NCBI GenBank assembly: GCA_019694835.1
Contig: JAIBBE010000057.1
Location: 1 to 64,000, forward strand
Source: Fimbriimonadaceae bacterium
GTDB lineage: Bacteria > Armatimonadota > Fimbriimonadia > Fimbriimonadales > Fimbriimonadaceae
DNA length: 64,000 nucleotides
Reading direction: 5' to 3'
In this document: positions 33,203 through 41,783 of the stretch, piece after piece
How the letters are laid out: each line of letters begins with the position of its first letter
Position numbering within the stretch: the stretch's first letter is position 1
Translations under genes and position numbers: made by a program
The notes under the pieces: generated by a model
What the model saw: the letters and a program-made list of their open reading frames with translations, nothing else
Databases searched by the model: none
Told to the model about the DNA's origin: nothing

Positions 33203-35388
33203 TGCGACAATTGGCCGCCGTCCAGATTCTTCCTCGTTCCTCCGGGAGCGCGGACCTCGACCTTGAGAACCTTCGCGCCGCCGGCTTGGAAGAACCGCAC
33301 GCGGATCGGGTGGTAGCCAGCGTGGAGGGCGACTTGACCGGTCTTCATCACTGAGCCGTGCAGACCGTCGTTGTCGATCACCTGCTCATCGCCGATCCAG
33401 AGGTCGCTGCCGTCGTCGGATTCCAGATAGAACGTGTAGATGCCGTCCTTCGGCGCGCTGAAGTAGCCCGAGAATTGGACGGCGAAGTTCTCGTCGAGCC
33501 GAGCCATGTGCAGGCCAATTTCGCTCGTGACTCCTGATCCGGTTTCGGAGACGTCGGTGAAGTCGGGCAGCTTGGTGAACTTAGCTTCGATGATCCAAGT
33601 CCTGAGTCCAGGATCGGGGGCGCGAACGAAGACGATGGGCGCACGCAGGATCGTCTTCTTAAACAGCCGCATGATCGACGGGCCAACGGCATTGCCGCGT
33701 AGCGTGGCCGTCTTCAAGGTCGCGGTTTGGGAAAGGACGAGGGGCTTGGTGTAGCGAGGAGACGACTTGGTGGGTTCGCTGCCGTCGAGGGTGAAGACGA
33801 TGGGGCCGGCGGTGGGCTTGAGGACTACCGTCAGGCGATCGAGGAAGACGTTGTCCTCGGTCTCGATGGTCGGCGGGGCGACGTAGAACTTCACCCCCAT
33901 CGCGGCCAGCGTGTCTAGGTGTGAGGCGAGTCGAGCCGAGAATTTGGCCCAGTTTCGAGCGGCCTTTGGCGACCAATAGACCTCGCTCAGGGCGGTCAGA
34001 CGAGGGAAGACCTGGCGGTCAGTGTCCTTGGGGAGCGGTGTCAGCTCGGCCCACATGTTGCCCTCACCACCGAGGACACGCTTGGCCTCCTGAGCAGAGA
34101 GTTCGGTCGGGACGGGCTCGAAGCTGTACGATTTCTCGACGCTGATGTTCGTGTAGGGATAGTCGAGGTAGCAGTGCGAGGTCGGGGAGACGATCACGTC
34201 GTGGCCCATCTTGGCCGCGTCAATCGCGCCTTGCATCCCGCGCCATGACTGAACGGTCGCGCCCGGTGCGAGGCCGCCTTCGAGGATCTCGTCCCAGCCG
34301 ACCAGGCGTCGGCCACGATCGGCGAGCCATTTGTCGATGCGGCGAATGAAGTAGCTCTGCAATTCGTGCTCGTTCTTCAGGCCTTCCGCTTTGATCTTGG
34401 CTTGGCACTTCGGGCACTGCTCCCAGCGCGTCTTGGGCACCTCGTCGCCGCCGATGTGGATGAACTTCGACGGCAACAGGGCGAGGACTTCTTCGAGCAC
34501 GCCTTGGTTGAACGCGTACGTCTGCTCATTCCCCGCGCAGTACACGTCCGAGAACACCCCCCAAAGGCTCGGCGTGCTGAACGGCCCACCCGTGCAGGAG
34601 TACTCCGGATAGGCGGCGAGGGCGGCGTTGCAGTGACCGGGCATCTCGATCTCGGGCACGACGGTGATGTGGCGTTTCTTCGCGTAGGCGACGACTTCCT
34701 TAATGTCTTCCTGGGTGTAGAAGCCGCCGTAGCGCTTGCCCTCGTCCATTCGCCAGGCACCGACTTCGGTCAGCTTTGGATAGCGCTTGATTTGAATCCG
34801 CCAGCCCTGGTCGTCCACGAGATGCCAGTGGAAGACGTTCATCTTGTGGAAGGCGAGGAGGTCGAGATAGTGCTTGACGAACTCCTTGTCGCGAAAGTGG
34901 CGGCTCACGTCGAGCAGCAGTCCGCGCCAGCCGAACCGGGGCTGATCCACGATCTCGCAGAACGGGACTTTGGCGGGGAATCGTCGCCCGACGAGTTGGC
35001 GTATCGTTTGGGCTCCGTAGAATAGTCCGGTCGCGGTTGGGGCTTCGACGACAATGCCCTTGCTGTTGACGACGAGGCGATAGCCTTCGGTGCCGAGACT
35101 CGCCGTCGATCCGCTCTGGACGAATCGGATGCTCGTCCCGCGCCATTGACCAAGCTGCCGACTCGGCAACGCCATGCCATTGTCCTTGGCGAAATACTCG
35201 TTGAGCGTATTGGCCGCGTCGAAGGACAGGCGGGACTTGGGATCGACGACGAGCGCCGTTCCCTTGCCGACCGTGAGCGTCCCGGTCTTGAAGGTCACCC
35301 TCTCCGGCCACGGGATCAAGGCCGTTCTCGGTTCAACCGCCGAAGGAGTGGAGTTCAGTATCAACGCGAGGCCAAGCGGACAAAGCAT
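33199..35388 (-). CDS. Exported beta-N-acetylhexosaminidase (GH20) with PA14-like C-terminus
   Basis: The 729 residues start with a short signal peptide (MLCPLGLALILNSTPSA). A GH20b-like N-terminal domain is followed by the TIM-barrel with catalytic Asp-Glu in FIHIGGDEVPKTRW, the substrate motif HWHLVDDQGWR and EIEMPGHCNAALA. After the barrel there is a chitobiase-type C-terminal segment (FTLDGSEPTKSSPRYTKP) and a final PA14/fucolectin-like beta domain (SGYFSAPKDGIYTFYLESDD). It likely trims terminal GlcNAc/GalNAc from chitin oligomers or glycans in the periplasm or outside the cell. It is divergent from a VOC-protein gene. Confidence 0.94.
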   Translation of the reverse strand: MLCPLGLALILNSTPSAVEPRTALIPWPERVTFKTGTLTVGKGTALVVDPKSRLSFDAANTLNEYFAKDNGMALPSRQLGQWRGTSIRFVQSGSTASLGTEGYRLVVNSKGIVVEAPTATGLFYGAQTIRQLVGRRFPAKVPFCEIVDQPRFGWRGLLLDVSRHFRDKEFVKHYLDLLAFHKMNVFHWHLVDDQGWRIQIKRYPKLTEVGAWRMDEGKRYGGFYTQEDIKEVVAYAKKRHITVVPEIEMPGHCNAALAAYPEYSCTGGPFSTPSLWGVFSDVYCAGNEQTYAFNQGVLEEVLALLPSKFIHIGGDEVPKTRWEQCPKCQAKIKAEGLKNEHELQSYFIRRIDKWLADRGRRLVGWDEILEGGLAPGATVQSWRGMQGAIDAAKMGHDVIVSPTSHCYLDYPYTNISVEKSYSFEPVPTELSAQEAKRVLGGEGNMWAELTPLPKDTDRQVFPRLTALSEVYWSPKAARNWAKFSARLASHLDTLAAMGVKFYVAPPTIETEDNVFLDRLTVVLKPTAGPIVFTLDGSEPTKSSPRYTKPLVLSQTATLKTATLRGNAVGPSIMRLFKKTILRAPIVFVRAPDPGLRTWIIEAKFTKLPDFTDVSETGSGVTSEIGLHMARLDENFAVQFSGYFSAPKDGIYTFYLESDDGSDLWIGDEQVIDNDGLHGSVMKTGQVALHAGYHPIRVRFFQAGGAKVLKVEVRAPGGTRKNLDGGQLSH

Positions 35389-35434
35389 GAAAGGATGCTA
35401 CCCGCGCGGTAAAGTGCGACAACGGAGGTTTCTC

Positions 35435-35896
35435 ATGATCCGATTTGACAATCTGAAGCCGGGTGCGCAAGTTCTCACCCCCTATCTGTGCGTAAAGGAC
35501 GCCCACGCGATGATCGAGTTCTACAAAAAGGCGTTCGGCGCGCGGGCTGAAAACGTCTCGCTCATCCCAGACACCAACTCGGTGATGCACGCCGAAGTCT
35601 GGATCGGCGACATGGTGTTCTTCATCAACGACGAGTTTCCGAACTACAACGCGCTTGCGCCGGTCACGACAGGCCACACGTCGAGTTCGGTGCATATCCA
35701 GGTCTCTGAGGGCCTCGATGAACTCTACAACCAGGCGGTTGCCGCCGGTGCCCAGGGAGTCATGCCGCCCGCTGACCAATTCTGGGGAGATCGGTTCGCG
35801 ATGGTGGTCGACCCGAGCGGGCATAAATGGTCGATCGGCATGGCAATCGAGAATCCGCCGCCGATGGATCTCGAAGAAATGAAGTCGATGGCCTAA
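35435..35896 (+). CDS. VOC-family (glyoxalase/PhnB-like) protein
   Basis: The ATG at 35435 has GGAGG 8 nt upstream. The 153-residue product has the PhnB-type start TPYLCVKDAHAMIEFYKKAF, the metal-site His of VMHAEVWIGD, HIQVSEGLDELYNQAVAAGA and the ending FWGDRFAMVVDPSGHKW. VOC proteins include glyoxalases, dioxygenases and resistance proteins. This subtype (PhnB/YdcS-like, single domain, dimeric) has no assigned substrate. It converges with the GerMN gene with a 4-bp overlap. Confidence 0.92.
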   Translation: MIRFDNLKPGAQVLTPYLCVKDAHAMIEFYKKAFGARAENVSLIPDTNSVMHAEVWIGDMVFFINDEFPNYNALAPVTTGHTSSSVHIQVSEGLDELYNQAVAAGAQGVMPPADQFWGDRFAMVVDPSGHKWSIGMAIENPPPMDLEEMKSMA

Positions 35897-36432
35897 GGCC
35901 GCAAGACCGGCTGGGGGTCGGTGAGTTCGATGTTGCCGAGCGACTCGATCGGCTTGCCCCCGGCCAAGAACCGCACTGAGCGGATTTCAGGGAACTGACC
36001 GACGGCGGTCAAGATTCCATTCACTATCGTCCGTTCGTCGTCGGTTCCGTAAGTCGTGTTGAATGTCTCGTCGAAGTCGAGTTCGGCGAGACCGTCAATC
36101 ACTTTGGCGGTCTTGAGCGTCGCTCCTTTGGGAAGAAAGTCGAGCTTGGACAGGTATCCGTTGACGGCGAAGAGCACCTTGTCCTCGCCCTGGGGCAGCG
36201 TCTCTTCTATCTCATCGAACTTTAGGTCGTTGTCCTGAAAATGAGGGGTGAAGACGATCACCTTGGTCGGCGTCGCCGGTGCCTTCGTTCCATCCTGGCT
36301 TGCTGTCGACGGGCGCCGCATGTCGGGCGGGACTTCCCGCGCGGGGCTGAATCGGACGTATGCCGCCAAAGCGGCCACGAGCAGGCCGCTTCCCGCCAAG
36401 AACAGCCACAGCGATTTCGTCTTACTCGCCAC
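35893..36432 (-). CDS. GerMN-domain membrane protein
   Basis: This 179-residue protein has one N-terminal helix (LWLFLAGSGLLVAALAAYV), a flexible linker with Pro/Thr, and a GerMN domain (about 85-175) with GATLKTAKVIDGLAELDFDE and ERTIVNGILTAVGQFPEIRS. GerMN domains accompany peptidoglycan amidases in Firmicutes and other phyla, where they act in cell-wall or germination processes. Here the start lies within the 3' end of the amidase gene (11-bp overlap), so the two are translationally coupled. Confidence 0.88.
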   Translation of the reverse strand: MASKTKSLWLFLAGSGLLVAALAAYVRFSPAREVPPDMRRPSTASQDGTKAPATPTKVIVFTPHFQDNDLKFDEIEETLPQGEDKVLFAVNGYLSKLDFLPKGATLKTAKVIDGLAELDFDETFNTTYGTDDERTIVNGILTAVGQFPEIRSVRFLAGGKPIESLGNIELTDPQPVLRP

Positions 36433-38107
36433 TTGCGCCTCCGAGGAACGTCTTCACTCCTCTTACGATGGCACGCGCCGTATCGATCTGGAATTTCTCG
36501 GTCTGCATGACCTTTCGGTCCGTGTCGTGGTTGATGAACCCGAGTTCGAGGAGCACGGCTGGCATTGTCGCGTACTTCAGGACGGCAAACCCACCATTCT
36601 TGTAGATGCGCGAATCGCTCCACGTTCCCATGCTCGGCAGGCCGCTGACTTTCTTCATTTCCGACTGAATGCACTCCGCCAAGAGGATGCCCATCGCGTC
36701 CTGCATGTGATAGAACGAAATCTGCCCCGACGTCTTGTTGTTGACGTTGTTTGAGTTGATGTGAACGCTGATGAAGAAGTCAGCTTTCGCCCGATTGGCA
36801 ATTCCCGGCCGCTCACGGAGCGGGATGAACGTGTCGTCGCTGCGCGTCATGATCACCGAAGCGCCTTGCGCGGTCAGTTCCTTGGCGAGGAGTTTGGCAA
36901 TGCTCAGAGTCAAGTTCTTCTCGAGAACTGCGGTTCCCGAACCGCCTCTGGCGCCAGAGTCATGACCGCCATGACCCGCGTCGACGACAATCACCTTACC
37001 GCTGAGTTTGCCGCTGACTTTGGGCTTGATCAGCCGAAGCCGAACCGCACCGTTACTCACGCCGAGTTCGAAGGCCATCGCCCGCTTGAGTCCGACGTCG
37101 ATCCGGAGCGAACCCTTCCCGTCATCGCCCAAGGTGAGGCTGGTGATGAACTCAGAAGCCAGTTCGGGCTGCCCTTCGTACCTGGCACCGGGAATCACCA
37201 AGGCAATCGTCTTCGGATCGGCGTAAGAAGCCGTCGGTCGGTTGGGCAGCGTGCCGGTGAACGGAATCACGAGAACCGTGCCCGTCTCGGTCTCGCCTTG
37301 GATCACCGGATCGGCGGCGGTGACGACTGGAACCGGCGGCGGCACTTCGGTCGGTGTCGTGACGTTTGCGCCTTCTTGGCCCTCGGTCGGCGGAGGCTCG
37401 ACATCGGTCTTGCGGGGGGCGAACGATGCCGGATCGAGTTTCTCGGGTATTGCGGGTGCTACCGGGGTGTCCCGAAGGACCACGCCCGCAAGCTTAAGGT
37501 CGAGGGATCGCCCTGGTCGCATGGAAGGCAATATCACGCCATCGACTCCGGCCCGCTCGATGGACAGGCGCGCCAAGCCCGGTTCGATCTGCTTCAAAGT
37601 TACGCCTGCGGGTAGATCGAACTTGGCCTTGGGATCGACCCATGCGCCCTCCAGTTCGATTGCGATCTGCCCCGACGCGGGTCTCACCAAGCGAGGCGAG
37701 AAGCCCATCGTCGCATCGATCCGAATCCCCTCGCGGCTCACCTCGACGTTCCGGACGACTCCTCGAACGTTGAGCGTGGTCTCGTCCGCCCAGTCGACCC
37801 GGGCCCCAAGTTGCTGCAAAGCTTGAATGAGGGGAATGACGGTGTGACGCTGACCGTTTCGGGCGACAACCTTGACCAGCCGTCCTTCGGCCTGGATATC
37901 GGCCATGCCCTCGTTGACTTGGACCTGCCATCCCCACTGAGCAGCCACATCGATCGGCACGAACACTTCGTCGCCAAAACGGACGGCTTCCTTGTCATAG
38001 GAGCCGAGGTGGGTATAGCGAATAGTCGCCGGTCGCTCTTGAGCGGACCCGACCGCCATCACCATCCATGGCAGGAGCGCGATCAGCGTATGCCTCATGG
38101 CGTTCAT
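36422..38107 (-). CDS. N-acetylmuramoyl-L-alanine amidase with AMIN-type and copper-amine-oxidase-like N-terminal domains
   Basis: The start at 38107 (or 38098) gives a signal peptide (MRHTLIALLPWMVMAVGSA). The longer frame up to 38248 reads through a repeat element and is rejected. The 561 residues contain an N-terminal stalk-type domain (FGDEVFVPIDVAAQWGWQVQ), AMIN-like beta segments, a Pro/Thr linker, and a C-terminal amidase_3 domain. Zinc ligands are in VVDAGHGGHDSG, EKNLTLSIAK and FFISVHINSN, with the catalytic Glu in VLLELGFINHD. It cleaves the stem peptide from muramic acid in the periplasm. It forms an operon with the GerMN gene. Confidence 0.95.
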   Translation of the reverse strand: MNAMRHTLIALLPWMVMAVGSAQERPATIRYTHLGSYDKEAVRFGDEVFVPIDVAAQWGWQVQVNEGMADIQAEGRLVKVVARNGQRHTVIPLIQALQQLGARVDWADETTLNVRGVVRNVEVSREGIRIDATMGFSPRLVRPASGQIAIELEGAWVDPKAKFDLPAGVTLKQIEPGLARLSIERAGVDGVILPSMRPGRSLDLKLAGVVLRDTPVAPAIPEKLDPASFAPRKTDVEPPPTEGQEGANVTTPTEVPPPVPVVTAADPVIQGETETGTVLVIPFTGTLPNRPTASYADPKTIALVIPGARYEGQPELASEFITSLTLGDDGKGSLRIDVGLKRAMAFELGVSNGAVRLRLIKPKVSGKLSGKVIVVDAGHGGHDSGARGGSGTAVLEKNLTLSIAKLLAKELTAQGASVIMTRSDDTFIPLRERPGIANRAKADFFISVHINSNNVNNKTSGQISFYHMQDAMGILLAECIQSEMKKVSGLPSMGTWSDSRIYKNGGFAVLKYATMPAVLLELGFINHDTDRKVMQTEKFQIDTARAIVRGVKTFLGGASGE

Positions 38108-38199
38108 CCATGATACTGTGCGCGGAACGGGAAAAGATAGTTCCCGACAGGCTTTGGAACGTTGAAGGTATATGCCCCCAGCCGATCGAGTCCAATCAA

Positions 38200-38359
38200 G
38201 TCCCCTCTCCCACTCTCGTGGGGGAGGGACAGGGAGGGGGCCGGACACGGAAACTCTCGGCCCAAGGATGATTTATGAGAGTCTTGACTCGGCCCGCAAA
38301 TCATCACCGGCCGTCAGCCCGCGCCCCCTCCCTAACCCTCCCCCGAATCGGGGGAGGGA
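38200..38359. repeat. Nested palindromic element, family D (copy 2)
   Basis: Left block CCCCTCTCCC...GGGGGAGGGACAGGGAGGGGGC (38202-38241) pairs with right block GCGCCCCCTCCC...GGGGGAGGGA (38320-38359). Each block also folds on itself, for example CCCTCCCCCGA / TCGGGGGAGGG. The family D copy at 15134-15296 has the same nested layout. The element lies between the amidase gene and tRNA-Ile2. Confidence 0.75.
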
Positions 38360-38392
38360 CCGGATGCCGAGTTTGGGTAACCTCTCAGCCTC

Positions 38393-38465
38393 GGGCCTGT
38401 AGCTCAGGGGTCAGAGCAGGCGGCTCATAACCGCTCGGTCGTGGGTTCGATCCCCACCGGGCCCA
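38393..38465 (+). tRNA. tRNA with anticodon CAU, probably tRNA-Ile2 (lysidine-dependent)
   Basis: A full cloverleaf: acceptor GGGCCTG pairs with CGGGCCC, D stem GCTC/GAGC, anticodon stem GGCGG/CCGCT with loop CTCATAA, T arm GTGGG-TTCGATC-CCCAC. CCA is encoded (38466-38468). The anticodon is CAU. Base pair 1-72 is G-C, so it is not initiator tRNA-Met. The anticodon arm (G27-U43, G28-C42) and C4-G69, C5-G68 match the known TilS identity elements of Ile2, so AUA-decoding Ile2 is more likely than elongator Met. Confidence 0.85.
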
Positions 38466-38553
38466 CCAACTTCGAGAACCCTGGCCGGATGTAACCAAAT
38501 CGCGCCGGAGTATCGTCATAATGACCGAATACCGAGGAAGCAAGTCAGGAGGC

Positions 38554-39459
38554 ATGTTTACTTTGAACAACAGTCTAAAAACCATCTTTATCGCGATGAG
38601 CATCCTATCGCTCGTCACGGTGGGTTCCACCCAAGCCCGAAAGCCAGCCGCAAAGAAGCCCGTTAAGAAGGTTTCCAGCTTCAAGCCGAATCCGGCTGAG
38701 CGATCGCTGGTGGGCATCAGCCTCTACGACACGGGCACCCGTCTCGTGAAGGTCTATGGCACCCCGCACTCGATCGAAGGCATCGGCATCGGTTCGGTCA
38801 CGACGGCCGGAGCCGCTGGTGCTTCCAGCGGTCGCGGCGCTCCCGGCGGCGGCGCCCCTGGTGGACCTCCGACCCGAGGCGGCGGTGGAAGTGGGCCTGG
38901 TGGTCCATCGAACGCGGCCGTCGATTGGATCCTCCCGGGCGACAAAGGCCTGATCGGCGATCCGTTCGATCAGGGTTCGACGACCTGGAATCAGCTCGGC
39001 CTGGCCCCCGAGGCACCTCCCGGCGCAGCACCCGGCGGCGGCAGCAGCCGTGGCGCGGGTGGCGGTGGCAACGTGATGGGACCGCCTCGCGGTGGCGGTG
39101 GCGGTGGTGCGGCAGCGGCATCCAGTGGCCCCGGCGAGCGCGTCTACTTCACGCGATGGGTCTACAACCAGCCCGCTGGCAAGTACGCTTTCATCATGAA
39201 TAAGCAGAACCAGGTTGTCCAAATCGAAACCATCGGCTTTGACGACAAGAAGGTTCGCACCAGCAAAGGCATCGGCTTCGGCGCGACGTTCAAGGATCTG
39301 ATCCTGAAGTACGGCGCTCCCGACGCTTACGAGATCGCGGGCGACAACATCACCGTGCGCTACCTGATCAAGAACAAGGTCGCGTTCAAGCTCACTCGAG
39401 TGAAGCCGAACGGTCCGCAGGTCGTCACCGGAATCGTCGTCGCAGCCGGCAAGAACTAA
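38554..39459 (+). CDS. Exported Gly-rich protein, unrecognised
   Basis: The product (about 301 residues) has a signal peptide (LKTIFIAMSILSLVTVGSTQA). AGGAGG at 38547-38552 lies only 1 nt before the ATG at 38554 but 10 nt before an in-frame TTG at 38563, so TTG may be the true start. Two structured parts are separated by a long Gly/Ala/Pro-rich insert (about 85-200, with runs such as GGGAPGGPPTRGGGG). The C-terminal part (WVYNQPAGKYAFIMNKQNQV to YGAPDAYEIAGDNITVRYL) reads as a compact beta fold seen twice, near residues 45-70 and 240-280. Function unknown. It precedes dnaG by 6 bp. Confidence 0.75.
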   Translation: MFTLNNSLKTIFIAMSILSLVTVGSTQARKPAAKKPVKKVSSFKPNPAERSLVGISLYDTGTRLVKVYGTPHSIEGIGIGSVTTAGAAGASSGRGAPGGGAPGGPPTRGGGGSGPGGPSNAAVDWILPGDKGLIGDPFDQGSTTWNQLGLAPEAPPGAAPGGGSSRGAGGGGNVMGPPRGGGGGGAAAASSGPGERVYFTRWVYNQPAGKYAFIMNKQNQVVQIETIGFDDKKVRTSKGIGFGATFKDLILKYGAPDAYEIAGDNITVRYLIKNKVAFKLTRVKPNGPQVVTGIVVAAGKN

Positions 39460-39465
39460 GCTAGC

Positions 39466-41220
39466 GTGCCCGACGAGCGCGAGGAAATCCGTGCGCGGAT
39501 TAACATCGTGAACCTCGTCGGGCAACGCGTCCTCCTGAAAAAGACTGGAAAAGACTGGAAGGGTCTCTGTCCGTTTCACAACGACAGGAACCCTTCTTTT
39601 GTTGTTTCTGAACGGACCGGCAGCTACCGCTGCTGGTCGTGCGGGGCCAAAGGCGACATCTTCAACTGGGTTATGGAGACTCAGAAGGTCGACTTCAAAG
39701 AAGCCCTCGAAATCCTCGCCCGAGAGGCCGGAGTCACCCTCAGCCGAACCCACAACCCCGAGGCCAAGAGCAAGAGGGATGGCTGGGCCAGTGCCATGAC
39801 CACCGCGCTCCGCTTCTTCCGCGAGGAACTTGCCAAATCCGGTGACGCCCGCGCCTATTGCGAGAATCGCGGCCTCGACGAGCAAATCCAGATTGAATGG
39901 CACTTGGGCTACGCGCCCGACATCGGCGAGGCCCTCGTCGCGAGACTCAAGAAGGAGGGCCACTCGTTAGCGGACGGCAAGGACCTGTTTCTCGTTGACG
40001 AGAACGTCGGTGGCGAGTACTACGATCGGTTCCGCGGCCGCTTGATGTTCCCGATTCACGACGAGCGTGGCAATCTGGTCGCGTTCGGTGGGCGACTGCT
40101 GGGCGATGGGATTCCGAAGTACATCAACAGCTCGGACACGCCGCTCTACTCCAAGCGCAAGGTCCTCTACGGGATGCACCGGGCCAAAGACTCCATCGCT
40201 TCATCGCGACGTGCGGTATTAGTGGAGGGATATCTGGACGTCATCGCTTGCCATCGGGCGGGAGTGACTCAGGCCGTCGCCTCTCTCGGTACCGCCCTCA
40301 GCGAGGATCACGCGAAACTCCTCAAACGCTGGTGTGACGAAGTCGTGATCCTCTACGACGCGGACACGGCGGGTCAGAAGGCGGCAGAGCGGTCGGCTGA
40401 GATACTGCAGGAGGAGGGACTCAAGGCGCGAATCGCCCTCATGCCTCCCGGGGAAGATCCCGACACGCTCCTTCGGACGGCTGGACCCGCCGCCGTTCTT
40501 GCCGCCGCCGACCGAGGCCTTAGTCCGCTCGAATTCCGAATGCAGGAAATCGAGGCGAGGCTGAATCCCGGGCAAGAGGAGTTTTGGCAGGAGGTCATCA
40601 CCGCCGTCGCGAAGGAGCCAAGCGCGATTGAGCGGGCGAAGCAGATGGTCGCTCTCGCCCACCGTCATCCGGCCGAGCGTGACCCGGAACGAGCCGAGGC
40701 CCTACTCCGACGTCAAATCACGCTCATGAGACGACAGTTGCGCACCCAACGCCGATCTGGTCCTCGGGAAGAAAACTCCGGACCCGACATCACCTCTGTC
40801 CGCCTCGACCGCCAACTCAATCGCCTCGAAGCGCCGCTGTTTCTCGCCTTCATGGATGAGATGCTTCGCCGGCGAGCGTGGGAGGCGATGGCCAACGAGA
40901 GCTTGTTCGTCAGTTACGCCGGCGCCAATCTTGCCGACTCGATCCGCAAGGCCTTTCCGGATCAGCCCCCGCTGGGCGAGCCCGTTCATTGGCTTGCCAC
41001 GCTGGAGCCCGAATCCGCCCGGGATACGCTGACCGATCTCAGCCTTGGACGCACGATCAAACTCGACGACGACGAACTCAGCGGCGCGATTTCCCGTTTG
41101 GAGAGTGCTGCCGAGCGACGAACCGTTCGCAGCCTGCGAACTAAGGAGAACATCGAAGCCGACGAGGAGGGACTCCACGAGATTCTCGCGCGTTTGAAGA
41201 AAGTCAGCGGAGAAGGGTAG
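39466..41220 (+). CDS. dnaG: DNA primase DnaG
   Basis: DnaG lays RNA primers for replication. The start is GTG at 39466. The 584 residues have a CHC2 zinc finger (Cys35, His38, Cys56, Cys59; CPFHNDRNP and CWSC), the RNA-polymerase core, and a Toprim domain with VLVEGYLDVIACHRAG and VVILYDADTAGQKAAERS. The C-terminal helicase-binding region (about 430-584) is present but divergent. In many bacteria dnaG is next to rpoD or rpsU; here neither is present. Confidence 0.96.
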   Translation: MPDEREEIRARINIVNLVGQRVLLKKTGKDWKGLCPFHNDRNPSFVVSERTGSYRCWSCGAKGDIFNWVMETQKVDFKEALEILAREAGVTLSRTHNPEAKSKRDGWASAMTTALRFFREELAKSGDARAYCENRGLDEQIQIEWHLGYAPDIGEALVARLKKEGHSLADGKDLFLVDENVGGEYYDRFRGRLMFPIHDERGNLVAFGGRLLGDGIPKYINSSDTPLYSKRKVLYGMHRAKDSIASSRRAVLVEGYLDVIACHRAGVTQAVASLGTALSEDHAKLLKRWCDEVVILYDADTAGQKAAERSAEILQEEGLKARIALMPPGEDPDTLLRTAGPAAVLAAADRGLSPLEFRMQEIEARLNPGQEEFWQEVITAVAKEPSAIERAKQMVALAHRHPAERDPERAEALLRRQITLMRRQLRTQRRSGPREENSGPDITSVRLDRQLNRLEAPLFLAFMDEMLRRRAWEAMANESLFVSYAGANLADSIRKAFPDQPPLGEPVHWLATLEPESARDTLTDLSLGRTIKLDDDELSGAISRLESAAERRTVRSLRTKENIEADEEGLHEILARLKKVSGEG

Positions 41221-41239
41221 TCAGTCCGGGAACTCTCAG

Positions 41240-41255
41240 ATACCCTATAGGGTAT
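41240..41255. promoter_or_regulatory. CsoR-type operator
   Basis: ATACCCTATAGGGTAT is a perfect 16-bp palindrome ending 8 bp before the csoR start codon. It matches the TACCC-N-GGGTA pattern known for CsoR binding sites. TATAAA follows directly, so repressor binding would cover the promoter. A weaker relative (ATACCACAGGGAGTAT) lies before copZ at 41554-41569. Confidence 0.75.
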
Positions 41256-41263
41256 ATAAAGGT

Positions 41264-41554
41264 ATGCACACCGACGAGCGAAAGTCGATCGATCGCCGAC
41301 TTGCCCGAATCGAAGGGCAGGTCCGAGGTCTGAGGCGGCTCGTTGATGAAGACGCGTACTGCTGCGACATCCTGAACCAAGTCGCGGCCGTGAACTCTGC
41401 ACTTAGTCAAGTCGCGGCATCGGTGGCTTCCATGCATATCAAAAACTGCATCATCGGCCACGGCTCGGACTCGGCCCACAGCGCGACTCATAAGATGACC
41501 AAAGAGGACGCGCTCGATGAACTCGACGAGGTTCTTCGCCGTATGGTGCGCTAA
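41264..41554 (+). CDS. csoR: CsoR-family copper-sensing repressor
   Basis: This 96-residue DUF156/CsoR protein has the Cu(I) ligands Cys33, His58 and Cys62. Their spacing (25 and 4) equals that of M. tuberculosis CsoR (Cys36, His61, Cys65). The N-terminal RRLARIEGQVRGLRRLVDED helix is the family hallmark. Cu(I) binding releases the repressor from its operator. A perfect palindromic operator lies at its own promoter, and copZ and copA follow at once, so this is a self-regulated copper-export operon. Confidence 0.95.
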   Translation: MHTDERKSIDRRLARIEGQVRGLRRLVDEDAYCCDILNQVAAVNSALSQVAASVASMHIKNCIIGHGSDSAHSATHKMTKEDALDELDEVLRRMVR

Positions 41555-41573
41555 TACCACAGGGAGTATAGGC

Positions 41574-41783
41574 ATGAAAATCACCCACCTGCAAATATCC
41601 GGCATGACGTGCAACAAGTGCGTCCATCACGTTAGCGAGGCTCTCCTGGCAATCCCTGGCGTCCGCTTGGCTGAAGTCGACTTGGCCTCAGGCTCGGCTC
41701 GGGTCGAGCACGACGACGTGGACACCGCGCTGCTCCTCGCGGCGGTCGAGGAAGAAGGCTACGAGGCCAAGGTCGTCCCATGA
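41574..41783 (+). CDS. copZ: CopZ-like copper chaperone
   Basis: This 69-residue heavy-metal-associated protein has the Cu(I) motif MTCNKC and the ferredoxin-like fold pattern (HHVSEALLAIPGV, then VDLASGSARVEHDD). ATG 41574 has AGGGAG 7 nt upstream; the longer frame to 41517 overlaps csoR and is unlikely. It delivers copper to CopA. The stop overlaps the copA start as ATGA. Confidence 0.94.
   Translation: MKITHLQISGMTCNKCVHHVSEALLAIPGVRLAEVDLASGSARVEHDDVDTALLLAAVEEEGYEAKVVP

Noticed and set aside
38108..38248. Longer N-terminus for the amidase
   Set aside because: It would be read from a family D palindrome and lacks a signal peptide at its start; the ATG at 38107 or 38098 gives a normal one.
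38385..38717. A 110-codon open frame on the minus strand over the tRNA
   Set aside because: Its translation contains a peptide often mispredicted opposite tRNA genes (WGSNPRPSGYEP), so it is an artefact.
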